From contig JALWEK010000197.1 in NCBI GenBank assembly GCA_027014185.1, positions 1 through 7,297 on the forward strand: a stretch of DNA of 7,297 nucleotides, written 5' to 3'. The position numbers and the translations under genes were made by a program. The stretch is from Aquificaceae bacterium (GTDB lineage Bacteria > Aquificota > Aquificia > Aquificales > Aquificaceae). The notes under the pieces were generated by a model that worked only from the letters and a program-made list of their open reading frames with translations, did no database searches and was not told the DNA's origin. Each line of letters starts with the position of its first letter. Position 1 is the stretch's first letter. Positions 1-5,650 of this stretch are shown here, in pieces.

Positions 1-180
1 GTTAAAAACTGGAAGGAGAACCTGACCACTCTTACACAGGGAACGGTGTTTATATTCGTCCACGAGCCGGGAGATCCCAAGGCCTTCAAGATATACGACA
101 CATCCTCCCTCGGATGCTCCACAGAGCTAACACCCCCGAGGTGGAAAGTGTATCTGAAGGAGCTTGAGGGAAGTGTTTAA
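1..180 (+). CDS. C-terminal 59 residues of an unrecognised protein (5' truncated by window edge)
   Basis: Frame 1 is open from the first base to TAA at 178-180 and encodes 59 residues. I do not recognise the family. The visible tail has a hydrophobic beta-like stretch (TVFIFVHEPGDP), a single cysteine in a SSLGCST context, a TPPRW segment and a charged end (KELEGSV). It has no membrane segment and looks like the end of a soluble alpha/beta domain. Codon use (AAG, AGG, ATA, GAG) matches the genes that follow, and the next gene starts on its stop codon (TAATG), so it is a real gene in the same operon. The function would have to come from the missing upstream part. Confidence 0.75.
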   Translation, partial: VKNWKENLTTLTQGTVFIFVHEPGDPKAFKIYDTSSLGCSTELTPPRWKVYLKELEGSV

Positions 181-332
181 TGGGAAAGGTATTTTACGAG
201 GTGGGCAAACACTTTCTGTCCATAGATCTTGCGATAATAGCTGAAAACCGCCCTGGTAGGATTTTCATATGGTTGTTGTTACTTGTCCTCGGAGCTACCC
301 TAATATTCATAGGAGGGAAAAGAGATGAATGA
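180..332 (+). CDS. Small single-pass membrane protein, 50 aa, unknown function
   Basis: ATG at 180 overlaps the TAA of the preceding gene, with GAGGG at 166-170 as a plausible ribosome site. The 50-residue product has an amphipathic N-terminus of about 27 residues (MGKVFYEVGKHFLSIDLAII, then AENRPGR) followed by one strongly hydrophobic segment at about residues 28-46 and a charged GKRDE tail. It is probably an inner-membrane protein with a cytoplasmic or peripheral N-terminal helix. It overlaps the next small gene by 8 nt. I recognise no family. Such peptides are often accessory subunits of membrane complexes, but nothing here names the partner. Support comes from the overlapping ends, the ribosome site and the coherent hydrophobicity pattern. 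Homologues in relatives would settle whether it is real. Confidence 0.6.
   Translation: MGKVFYEVGKHFLSIDLAIIAENRPGRIFIWLLLLVLGATLIFIGGKRDE
311..316 (+). promoter_or_regulatory. Strong Shine-Dalgarno AGGAGG for the second small ORF
   Basis: AGGAGG lies 8 nt before the ATG at 325, inside the coding sequence of the preceding small gene. It is the best ribosome site in the left block and supports the 40-aa ORF as a translated gene. Confidence 0.7.
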
Positions 333-447
333 GATAGATTTCACTACCTTTGCCCTTTTGCTTGGAGGTGCAGCTCTCTTCATAACGCTGGCTCTAATAT
401 TTATAGAAGGAATCTTGAGGAGCACGGCAAACCTTCCTGAATCATGA
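325..447 (+). CDS. Small single-pass membrane protein, 40 aa, unknown function
   Basis: The start at 325 has AGGAGG at 311-316 with good spacing. The 40-residue product begins MNEIDFTTF, has one hydrophobic segment at about residues 9-27 with a GGAA small-residue patch that could pack against another helix, and ends in a short polar tail (ILRSTANLPES). Its TGA at 445-447 overlaps the ATG of the lipoate-ligase homologue in an ATGA arrangement. I recognise no family. Together with the preceding 50-aa protein it forms a pair of tiny membrane proteins encoded back to back, which might be two subunits of one complex (inference). Both lie between an unknown soluble protein and the ligase. Confidence 0.6.
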   Translation: MNEIDFTTFALLLGGAALFITLALIFIEGILRSTANLPES

Positions 448-1493
448 AAATCTACCTTGCGGGAAAACAGCCCAACCTCCGCTCGATAACACTCTTCCAC
501 GCCATGGCGAGGCTCGGATACGAGGGCCTGATAATTACATCTCCCACGGAGACCTACGTGAGCGTAGGATACTTCGACAAGACCGAAGAGATCATCGATC
601 TTCAGAAGTGCAGGGAGAAGGAAATTCCGGTTATAAGGAGGGAAGTAGGTGGCGGGGCAGTGCTTCTGGACGAGAACCAGGTCTTCTATCAGCTCATACT
701 GAAAAGAGGTTCCGGGAAGCTCCCCTTCAGGATAGAGGAGGCCTACAGGAAGTTCTCTGTGCCCGTTATAGAGACATACAGAAGGCTCGGTGTCGAGACC
801 GAATACAGGCCGATAAACGACATAGTTGTCAAGAAGAACAAGAGGAAGATAAGCGGTCAGGGTGCGGCGGACATAGAGGACTCATTCGTGTTCGTGGGCG
901 GTCTGCTCCTTAGGTTCGACACGAAGCTGATGTCCGAGATCTTCAGGGTTCCCGAAGAGAAGTTCAGGGACAAGCTCTACAAGTCCCTCGAGGAGAACAT
1001 CTCCTGGGTGGAAAGGGAGACAGGCAGGATGCCGAGCTACGAGGAGGTGGAGAGCATTTTAGTGGAAGAGTTCTCAAAGATACTCGACTTCGAGGGTTTT
1101 GGAGAAATACCGCCGGAGGCGGTCTCTCTGGCAGACGAACTCAAAGAGGAGTTCACCTCTGAGGAGGCTCTCTTAGAGGACACCGGGAGGAAGCACAGGG
1201 CTATAAAGATAAAAGAAGGAGTTTTCGTCAGAACCGCAGTCCACAAGGCGAGGGGCGGACTGCTGAGGGCGGAGGTTCGCATATGGGAGGGTGTGATAGA
1301 CGATGTGAGGATATACGGGGATTTCACGCTTTATCCCAAAATCTCACTGAGGGAGCTTGAGGAGAGCCTCAAGGGAGTTCCCTTCGAGGAGGAGCCTATA
1401 AGGAAGAAACTGGAGGAGTTCTTAAGCAGGGAGGAGGTGGAGTTCCCAGGAGTTGAGGTAGAGGATCTTATGAAGCTCCTATACGAGGGCTGA
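444..1493 (+). CDS. Lipoate-protein ligase homologue, LplA and LplB-type domains fused (possibly the sulfur-oxidation-linked sLpl(AB) type)
   Basis: The 349-aa product belongs to the biotin/lipoate A/B ligase superfamily. The N-terminal catalytic domain (about 1-245) carries RREVGGGAV at 65-73, the counterpart of the RR-x-S/T-GGG lipoyl-AMP-binding loop, then NDIVV at 125-129 and RKISGQG at 134-140 with the likely catalytic Lys135. A C-terminal domain (about 255-349) resembles the accessory LplB/Lip_prot_lig_C domain that many archaea encode separately. The reaction is expected to be ATP-dependent attachment of lipoate or octanoate to a lysine of an acceptor protein in the cytoplasm. The usual GGGAVxHD is GGGAVLLD here, so the His is replaced by Leu75. 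In sulfur oxidisers such ligases serve the lipoate-binding protein of the sHdr pathway. No sHdr gene is visible here, so that role is inferred. There is no ribosome site before the ATG. The start overlaps the previous stop (ATGA) and probably depends on coupling. Confidence 0.85.
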   Translation: MKIYLAGKQPNLRSITLFHAMARLGYEGLIITSPTETYVSVGYFDKTEEIIDLQKCREKEIPVIRREVGGGAVLLDENQVFYQLILKRGSGKLPFRIEEAYRKFSVPVIETYRRLGVETEYRPINDIVVKKNKRKISGQGAADIEDSFVFVGGLLLRFDTKLMSEIFRVPEEKFRDKLYKSLEENISWVERETGRMPSYEEVESILVEEFSKILDFEGFGEIPPEAVSLADELKEEFTSEEALLEDTGRKHRAIKIKEGVFVRTAVHKARGGLLRAEVRIWEGVIDDVRIYGDFTLYPKISLRELEESLKGVPFEEEPIRKKLEEFLSREEVEFPGVEVEDLMKLLYEG

Positions 1494-1496
1494 CTC

Positions 1497-2081
1497 ATGA
1501 AGGATCTGATAGAGAAGCTCAGAAAGGGCGTTGAGATAGAGGACGGGAAGATCCTCAAAGCGGAGGTCAAGGGCGGCAGGTTCGCCCAGGAACTGAATCT
1601 GGACCTATTTCTTGAGGGAAGACTCCTGCTGCACGCGAAGCTCTTTTTGGGAAGGGAGCACTACAGGGACTGGATAGAACTCTTCGGCCTCAGCAGAGAC
1701 ATATACGGGACCGAGCTGGAGGGAAGGATACTCGACCTTTTCTCCCCTCACACGGGGAGGCTCTTCATAGAGTATTTCGAGGATCTGAAGACCGCAGAGG
1801 AGCTGAAGAAGGGTATCCCTCCCGCCCTCTCGAGGCTCGGCTTCGAGCTTGCGAAGAGAGGTTTCACCTACGTAAGGGACTGGTATATACCGGAGGGCCT
1901 GATGGAAGGAGGGCACAAGCTCCAGGGGGAGAAGACCGAGAGCCAAGATGTTCAGGAGAAAAGGTTTAAAAGGCTCGAGGAGGACCTCGAGGAGTTTTTG
2001 AAAAAGAGCGAGGACGAGGAGCTTAAAAAGAAAGCCCTGGAAAGGTTTAAAATACTCGAGAGCGTATGGAGAAAGGGATAA
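1497..2081 (+). CDS. DUF1122-like protein, 194 aa, unknown function
   Basis: A soluble protein of 194 residues starting 3 nt after the ligase stop, with GAGGG at 1485-1489 as a weak ribosome site. The most conserved-looking block, about residues 88-146, contains RLFIEYFEDLKTAEEL, then GIPPALSRLGFELAKRGFTY, then DWYIPEGLMEGGHKLQGEK. This resembles my memory of DUF1122, a family of uncharacterised archaeal and Aquificales proteins with a WYxPEGxMEGGxKLQ-like core. I could not search to confirm. Residues about 150-194 are highly charged (KRFKRLEEDLEEFLKK and similar) and predicted helical, possibly a coiled coil. There is no signal peptide or membrane segment. The tight link to the ligase suggests, but does not prove, a role in the same process. 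The 3' end overlaps the exchanger gene by 16 nt. Confidence 0.75.
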   Translation: MKDLIEKLRKGVEIEDGKILKAEVKGGRFAQELNLDLFLEGRLLLHAKLFLGREHYRDWIELFGLSRDIYGTELEGRILDLFSPHTGRLFIEYFEDLKTAEELKKGIPPALSRLGFELAKRGFTYVRDWYIPEGLMEGGHKLQGEKTESQDVQEKRFKRLEEDLEEFLKKSEDEELKKKALERFKILESVWRKG

Positions 2082-3040
2082 TCTTAGATTTCATCAAACT
2101 CGTCCTGGGAATAGCCATCCTCGTCAAGGGGGCGGACCTCCTTATAACAGGGGCCTCAGGGCTTGCGAGGAGGATAGGGATCCCGGAGTTCGTGATAGGC
2201 CTAACCCTTGTGGCCTTCGGGACCTCGCTTCCCGAGCTTACGGTAAACGTCCACGCTAGCCTCGAGGGGGCCTCGGAGATAACCCTGGGTAACGTGATAG
2301 GCTCCAACATAGCTAACATACTCCTCATACTCGGGATAGCTGGGCTGATAAGACCCCTTTCCATACACAGGACCTTCGTAAAGAAGGAGATCCCTCTGAA
2401 CTTCCTCTCCATACTGGTTCTCTTCGCCATGGTGGGTGACAGAATTCTCGACCATGCCCCCAGCGCCTTCGTTTCCCGCTCGGAAGGTCTCGTTCTCATC
2501 ACCACCTTCGTAGGGTATCTTTACTTCCTAGCCGCGTTCTTGGAGAGGAATACGGTGGACGATGGAACGCCCAGGCTGGGTTACGTCAAAGGGGGTTCTC
2601 TTATACTCCTCGGTTTCGCAGGCCTTATATTCGGAGCCAACTGGACGGTGAGCGGGGGGGTGAACCTGGCCCTTGCCCTAGGTGTGAGTCAGGTTATCGT
2701 GGGTCTCTTTATGATAGCGGTGGGCACATCCCTTCCGGAGCTCCTAACCTCCGCCGTGGCGGCCTACAGAGGCAACTCGGATATAGCCCTCGGTAACGTT
2801 GCCGGCTCGAACATCTTCAACGTTTCCCTTGTCCTAGGTGCGAGCGCCCTGGTAAACCCCATACCCGTTCCAGAGAGGGTCTTCAAGGACCTAACACTCC
2901 TGTTCGTGGCAACCTTTGTGCTGTTCATTTCAAGCTACACGGGGAGCAGGTACACGGTCTCGAGGTTGGAAGCGGGAATATTCCTCCTTATATACATCGC
3001 CTATGCCATATACTCATGGTATATGGAGTTCGTGGGATGA
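2066..3040 (+). CDS. Na+/Ca2+ exchanger family protein (CaxA/YrbG type)
   Basis: An integral inner-membrane protein of 324 residues, about ten membrane segments, from the Ca2+/cation antiporter superfamily. It shows the family's internal duplication. The first half has GTSLPE at 52-57 and GNVIGSN at 75-81. The second half has GTSLPE at 220-225 and GNVAGSN at 243-249. These are the alpha-1 and alpha-2 repeats that form the ion-binding sites, with the acidic residues Glu57 and Glu225 present. The length fits the prokaryotic YrbG/CaxA group. The expected role is calcium efflux or homeostasis coupled to Na+ (or possibly H+) entry. Actual ion selectivity cannot be read from the sequence. The ATG at 2066 lies inside the preceding gene (16-nt overlap) with no good ribosome site, so translation is probably coupled. 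The N-terminus fits the family at this start. Confidence 0.92.
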   Translation: MEKGIILDFIKLVLGIAILVKGADLLITGASGLARRIGIPEFVIGLTLVAFGTSLPELTVNVHASLEGASEITLGNVIGSNIANILLILGIAGLIRPLSIHRTFVKKEIPLNFLSILVLFAMVGDRILDHAPSAFVSRSEGLVLITTFVGYLYFLAAFLERNTVDDGTPRLGYVKGGSLILLGFAGLIFGANWTVSGGVNLALALGVSQVIVGLFMIAVGTSLPELLTSAVAAYRGNSDIALGNVAGSNIFNVSLVLGASALVNPIPVPERVFKDLTLLFVATFVLFISSYTGSRYTVSRLEAGIFLLIYIAYAIYSWYMEFVG

Positions 3041-3249
3041 GGCCTAAGGACATATCTGCGATGACCGTAGGCCTGAACATACTGGGGGGAATAATAGCCG
3101 GGCTTTTAGTGGGTTACTTCATAGACTGGGCGGCTGAGAACTGGTTTGGTTACAAGACCTCTCCCTGGGGGCTTCTTCTGTTCTTCTTCATAGGGATAAT
3201 CTCAGGCTTTAGGAACGCTTACAGGGACATGAAGAGACTTGAAGATTAG
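3037..3249 (+). CDS. AtpI/AtpZ-like small membrane protein, 70 aa (orphan from ATP synthase genes)
   Basis: A 70-residue protein with two predicted membrane segments (about 10-30 and 44-58). The first carries the glycine-spaced pattern GG-x3-G-x3-G-x3-D (Gly17/18, Gly22, Gly26, Asp30) and the second ends GxxxGxxN (Gly53, Gly57, Asn60), as in the AtpI/AtpZ (ATP synthase gene 1) family. An upstream in-frame ATG exists at 3016, but the ATG at 3037 fits better: it overlaps the exchanger's TGA (ATGA), has GGAG at 3025-3028 with 8-nt spacing, and gives the usual short N-terminus. Family members usually sit at the head of atp operons and help c-ring assembly, and some have been linked to Mg2+/Ca2+ movement. 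No ATP synthase gene is near. The coupling to a Ca2+ exchanger makes a cation role possible (inference). Confidence 0.82.
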   Translation: MRPKDISAMTVGLNILGGIIAGLLVGYFIDWAAENWFGYKTSPWGLLLFFFIGIISGFRNAYRDMKRLED

Positions 3250-3250
3250 C

Positions 3251-3256
3251 TATAAT
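3251..3256 (+). promoter_or_regulatory. Possible -10 element TATAAT before the outer-membrane protein gene
   Basis: A perfect TATAAT lies 9 nt before the ATG at 3266, just after the AtpI-like stop. No -35-like hexamer is found at 16-18 nt (the sequence there is CATGAA), and there is no TG extension. If active it would give a leader of only about 3 nt. Chance occurrence or read-through from the operon are equally plausible. Confidence 0.25.
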
Positions 3257-3265
3257 ACGGGATCT

Positions 3266-3985
3266 ATGAAAAGAACCCTCCCGCTTCTGGCTACGCTCTC
3301 CGTATCGGCCTTCCCCTCGGAGGCTCTGAAGGAGAAACTCTGGAGCGTTCACATAGAGCTCTCCTACGTGAGGACATCGGGAAACATTAACACACAAACG
3401 CTGTCTGAGAAGCTAGAGATAAAGAGGGAAGGGAAGGTAAACAGGCTCTACTTCAAAAACTCTGCCCTTTACGCGACCCAGGAGGGAAGCGAGACCGCCA
3501 ACAGGATAGACGCGAGCGGAAGATGGGAGAGGCTCTTTACAGAAAGGTTCTTCGGCTTCCTGACCGCGGGCTACGAGAGGGACAAGTTCTCGGGGTACGA
3601 GTACAAGGTAAACGGCGGCCCCGGGATAGGTTACGACCTTCTCAAGACTAAGAAGCACGAGCTGAAGTTCCTTCTCTCCACACCTTACTACTACAACAGG
3701 ATAGAGAACGACGGAATAGACAACTACGGGACCGCAAAGGCCGAGATCTACTACCAGTGGAATATACGGGAGAACCTGAGGCTCAAGGAAAACGCAAACT
3801 ACTTTGTGAACCTCTCAGACACGGAAACCTACTTCGTAAACTCGGAGACCTCGCTGGAGGTTAAGGTAAACAACTACATATCCCTCGGCGTTGGCTACAA
3901 GCTCGCCTATCAGAACAGGCCCCCGGAACCGGGGATAAAGAAGACCGATACCACCTTCTCCACCTCGCTGATAATAGACTTTTAG
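3266..3985 (+). CDS. DUF481-like outer-membrane beta-barrel protein with signal peptide, 239 aa
   Basis: Starting at ATG 3266 the product begins MKRTLPLLATLSVSAFPSEA, a short Sec signal peptide with cleavage probable near Ala20. A TTG start at 3239 would add nine residues before it and overlap the AtpI-like gene, which is less likely. The mature part is a series of alternating-polarity strands rich in Tyr, Phe, Asn and Lys, starting with SYVRTSGNINTQTLSEKLE, which matches the typical DUF481 (YdiY-like) first hairpin. It ends in a C-terminal phenylalanine (SLIIDF), the usual signal for outer-membrane insertion. The protein is therefore predicted to sit in the outer membrane, with unknown function. 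It may be co-transcribed with the preceding cation-transport genes (16-nt gap). Only a weak GGGA ribosome site precedes it. Confidence 0.8.
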   Translation: MKRTLPLLATLSVSAFPSEALKEKLWSVHIELSYVRTSGNINTQTLSEKLEIKREGKVNRLYFKNSALYATQEGSETANRIDASGRWERLFTERFFGFLTAGYERDKFSGYEYKVNGGPGIGYDLLKTKKHELKFLLSTPYYYNRIENDGIDNYGTAKAEIYYQWNIRENLRLKENANYFVNLSDTETYFVNSETSLEVKVNNYISLGVGYKLAYQNRPPEPGIKKTDTTFSTSLIIDF

Positions 3986-4875
3986 ATCCTCCGGAAGACG
4001 AAAGAGATCAAGACTCCGAGTATGTTCTGGGAGAGGCTAAAGAGAGCTGAGGGAAGAGCAGAGAGCTGGGAAAAGAACTTTAGAGCGAGGACGGTCGATA
4101 ACCCTGAGTTCTGCATACCGACCTCTATGGAGAGTGTCTTGGCGAGTCTGTTGTCGAGGCCCGCGAGCTTCCCGAACAGGAAACCGAGGAGGAAGCCCAA
4201 CAGGTTGTGTGCGAGGACAACGCCGAGGACGAGAAGGCTAACATCCTTCAGCCTCTCCTTGTTGAGGGCAAATATCACAGCTATTATGAAGGATATGGAG
4301 AGGACCGCAAGGTACGGAAGGGCCGGCTCTATCTTTTTGACCCGATCTCTCAGAATGTAGCGGATCCCCATACCTAAGAGGACCGGCAGGACAACTATCT
4401 TCAAAGTGGCGAGAGCCATACCGAGAAAGGGCACAGGCACGAACTTTCCAGCGAGGACGAGGGTCCATAGGGGTGTAAAGAGGGGAGCGAGCAACGTCGA
4501 TAGGGTCGTCATAGATATAGAGTAGGAAAGCTCTCCCTTCGATATGTAGGTTATCAGGTTGGAGGCCGTACCGCCGGGAGCGGAGCCCACGAGCACAACA
4601 CCCACGAGGAGATCGGGACCCAGACCGAAGGACTTGGCGAGTAAGAACCCCGTCAGGGGCATAACAGAAAACTGGAGAAGGGCTCCGTAGATGATTATGT
4701 GGGGCCTTTTGAAAATCCTCCTGAAGTCCTCGAGGGTAAGGGTCACACCCATGCTCAGCATTATCACCACGAGGAGGGGAACTATAAGGCCTTTAAAGCC
4801 TCTGAAGAACTCATCGAACAGGAACCCTGAGGTCGAAAGGATCACGAGTATGAGCAGGAGGGATAGGCTCTGCAT
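3982..4875 (-). CDS. Bile acid:sodium symporter (BASS/SBF) family transporter
   Basis: A 297-residue integral membrane protein, nine or ten segments, of the SBF/BASS family. The first-repeat motif is MLSMGVTLTLEDF (39-51). The crossover motif GSAPGGTASN (97-106) and the second-half motif EVGMQNSGLS (251-260) carry the residues that bind Na+ in characterised members: Asn106, Glu251, Met254 and Gln255, with Gln68 in the first half. It is expected to be a Na+-coupled uptake system for an organic anion. Bacterial homologues take pantoate, pyruvate and other organic acids, so 'bile acid' is only a family name and the substrate is unknown. The ATG at 4873-4875 is the only start after an upstream in-frame stop. 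No ribosome site precedes it. The gene is alone on the minus strand, divergent from purC and tail to tail with the barrel gene. Confidence 0.9.
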   Translation of the reverse strand: MQSLSLLLILVILSTSGFLFDEFFRGFKGLIVPLLVVIMLSMGVTLTLEDFRRIFKRPHIIIYGALLQFSVMPLTGFLLAKSFGLGPDLLVGVVLVGSAPGGTASNLITYISKGELSYSISMTTLSTLLAPLFTPLWTLVLAGKFVPVPFLGMALATLKIVVLPVLLGMGIRYILRDRVKKIEPALPYLAVLSISFIIAVIFALNKERLKDVSLLVLGVVLAHNLLGFLLGFLFGKLAGLDNRLAKTLSIEVGMQNSGLSTVLALKFFSQLSALPSALFSLSQNILGVLISFVFRRI

Positions 4876-4878
4876 GGG

Positions 4879-4886
4879 ATTATAAT
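4879..4886. promoter_or_regulatory. Self-complementary -10 octamer ATTATAAT shared by two divergent genes
   Basis: The 17-bp gap between the BASS gene and purC (4876-4892) contains ATTATAAT, identical on both strands, so each strand reads TATAAT. For purC the hexamer is 4881-4886, placing the expected transcription start on or next to the ATG at 4893. For the BASS gene the hexamer 4884-4879 is only 3 nt from its ATG. A second match, TAAAAT on the minus strand at 4890-4885, has better spacing. Neither gene has a Shine-Dalgarno sequence, which fits leaderless or near-leaderless transcripts. No good -35 was found in either direction, so activity is inferred. Confidence 0.5.
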
Positions 4887-4892
4887 TTTAGA

Positions 4893-5600
4893 ATGCCCAA
4901 GAAACTGAAGAAGCTCTACGAGGGGAAGGCGAAGATAGTTTACGAGACCGAAGAACCCGACAAGCTCATACTCCACTTTAAGGACACGGCCACAGCCTTC
5001 GACGGGGTAAAGAAAGCGGAGTTAAAAGGGAAGGGTGTCCTCAACAACACGATCTCTAGCCTGATCTTCGAGATACTCCACGAACACGGGATTAAGACCC
5101 ACTTCATAGAGAAGCTGTCCGATAACGAGATGCTGGTATGGAGGGCCGAGAGGTTCCTGGTCGAGACGGTGGTAAGGAACATCGCCGCTGGAAGCGTTGT
5201 AAAGCGCCTTGGTTTTAAGGAGGGAGAGGAGTTCAAAAAACCTCTGGTGGAGTTCTTCTACAAGAACGACGAGCTTCACGACCCCTTGGTGTGCGAGCCT
5301 CACATCGAGCTCATTAACTTGGCTCCCATCGAGGCCATCCCCGTGATGAGGGAGACGGCCCTCAATGTGAACGAGATACTCTCCAAGTTCTTTAAAGAAC
5401 ACGGTATGGTCCTCGTGGACTTCAAGCTAGAGTTCGGAAAGCTCCCCGACGGGAGCGTGGGGATAGTGGACGAGATCTCTCCCGATTCGATGAGACTGTG
5501 GGATGCTAAAACCGGCGAGAAGCTCGACAAGGACAGGTTCAGGTTCGATCTGGGGGATCTCCTGGAGGGGTACAGAAAAATCCTCAAACGTATATCTTAA
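4893..5600 (+). CDS. purC: Phosphoribosylaminoimidazole-succinocarboxamide (SAICAR) synthase
   Basis: A 235-residue cytoplasmic enzyme of de novo purine synthesis. It joins aspartate to CAIR using ATP to give SAICAR. The N-terminal phosphate-binding segment is KKLYEGKAK (5-13), followed by GKGVLNN (46-52). VVRNIAAGS (93-101) matches the first family signature core, LVDFKLEFG (174-182) matches the second, and DEISPDSMRLWD (193-204) is the conserved acidic metal and substrate region. The length equals the usual bacterial monofunctional form. Small departures from the consensus are FKDT at 29-32 (usually FKDD), TAFDG at 34-38 (usually TAFNG) and Leu89 where the signature usually has proline. No other pur gene is adjacent, and dnaG follows 50 nt later. 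The start has no ribosome site and probably initiates on a leaderless message. Confidence 0.96.
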   Translation: MPKKLKKLYEGKAKIVYETEEPDKLILHFKDTATAFDGVKKAELKGKGVLNNTISSLIFEILHEHGIKTHFIEKLSDNEMLVWRAERFLVETVVRNIAAGSVVKRLGFKEGEEFKKPLVEFFYKNDELHDPLVCEPHIELINLAPIEAIPVMRETALNVNEILSKFFKEHGMVLVDFKLEFGKLPDGSVGIVDEISPDSMRLWDAKTGEKLDKDRFRFDLGDLLEGYRKILKRIS

Positions 5601-5611
5601 CATAATTGAGC

Positions 5612-5639
5612 TTGACAGTCTCAGGAGGCGGTTTAAATT
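5612..5639 (+). promoter_or_regulatory. Candidate sigma-70 type promoter for dnaG (TTGACA-N16-TAAATT)
   Basis: A perfect TTGACA at 5612-5617 is followed, 16 nt later, by TAAATT at 5634-5639, or by TTAAAT at 5633-5638 with 15 nt. Each -10 matches 4 of 6 consensus positions. Transcription would begin about 5 nt before the dnaG ATG at 5651. This would let dnaG be expressed apart from purC. An AGGAGG at 5623-5628 falls in the spacer with no in-frame start at normal distance, so it is probably not used for translation. Confidence 0.4.
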
Positions 5640-5650
5640 CTCAAGAGGTA

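Noticed and set aside
608..913. 101-codon + strand ORF inside the ligase gene
   Set aside because: Out-of-frame shadow of a well-supported conserved gene, with a low-complexity Arg/Gly/Glu-rich product and no domain.
2047..2505. 152-codon minus-strand ORF opposite the exchanger gene
   Set aside because: Composition is that of a reverse-strand shadow (Ser/Arg/Pro-rich), with no motif. The sense strand encodes the full conserved exchanger.
3016..3036. Upstream ATG for the AtpI-like gene adding seven residues (MVYGVRG)
   Set aside because: The ATG at 3037 has a better-placed GGAG, overlaps the exchanger stop as ATGA, and gives the normal family N-terminus.
3239..3265. TTG start for the outer-membrane protein adding nine residues
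   Set aside because: It would put MKISYNTGS ahead of a clean signal peptide and overlap the preceding gene. The ATG at 3266 starts directly with the lysine-arginine n-region.
5022..5402. 126-codon minus-strand ORF opposite purC
   Set aside because: It lies wholly within purC and has no recognisable domain or ribosome site. It is explained by the codon bias of the sense gene.
5606..5628. Possible hairpin or terminator between purC and dnaG (TTGAG with CTCA/CTCAA matches)
   Set aside because: Arms are only 4-5 bp with long or competing loops and no U-run. The TTGACA promoter reading explains the region better.
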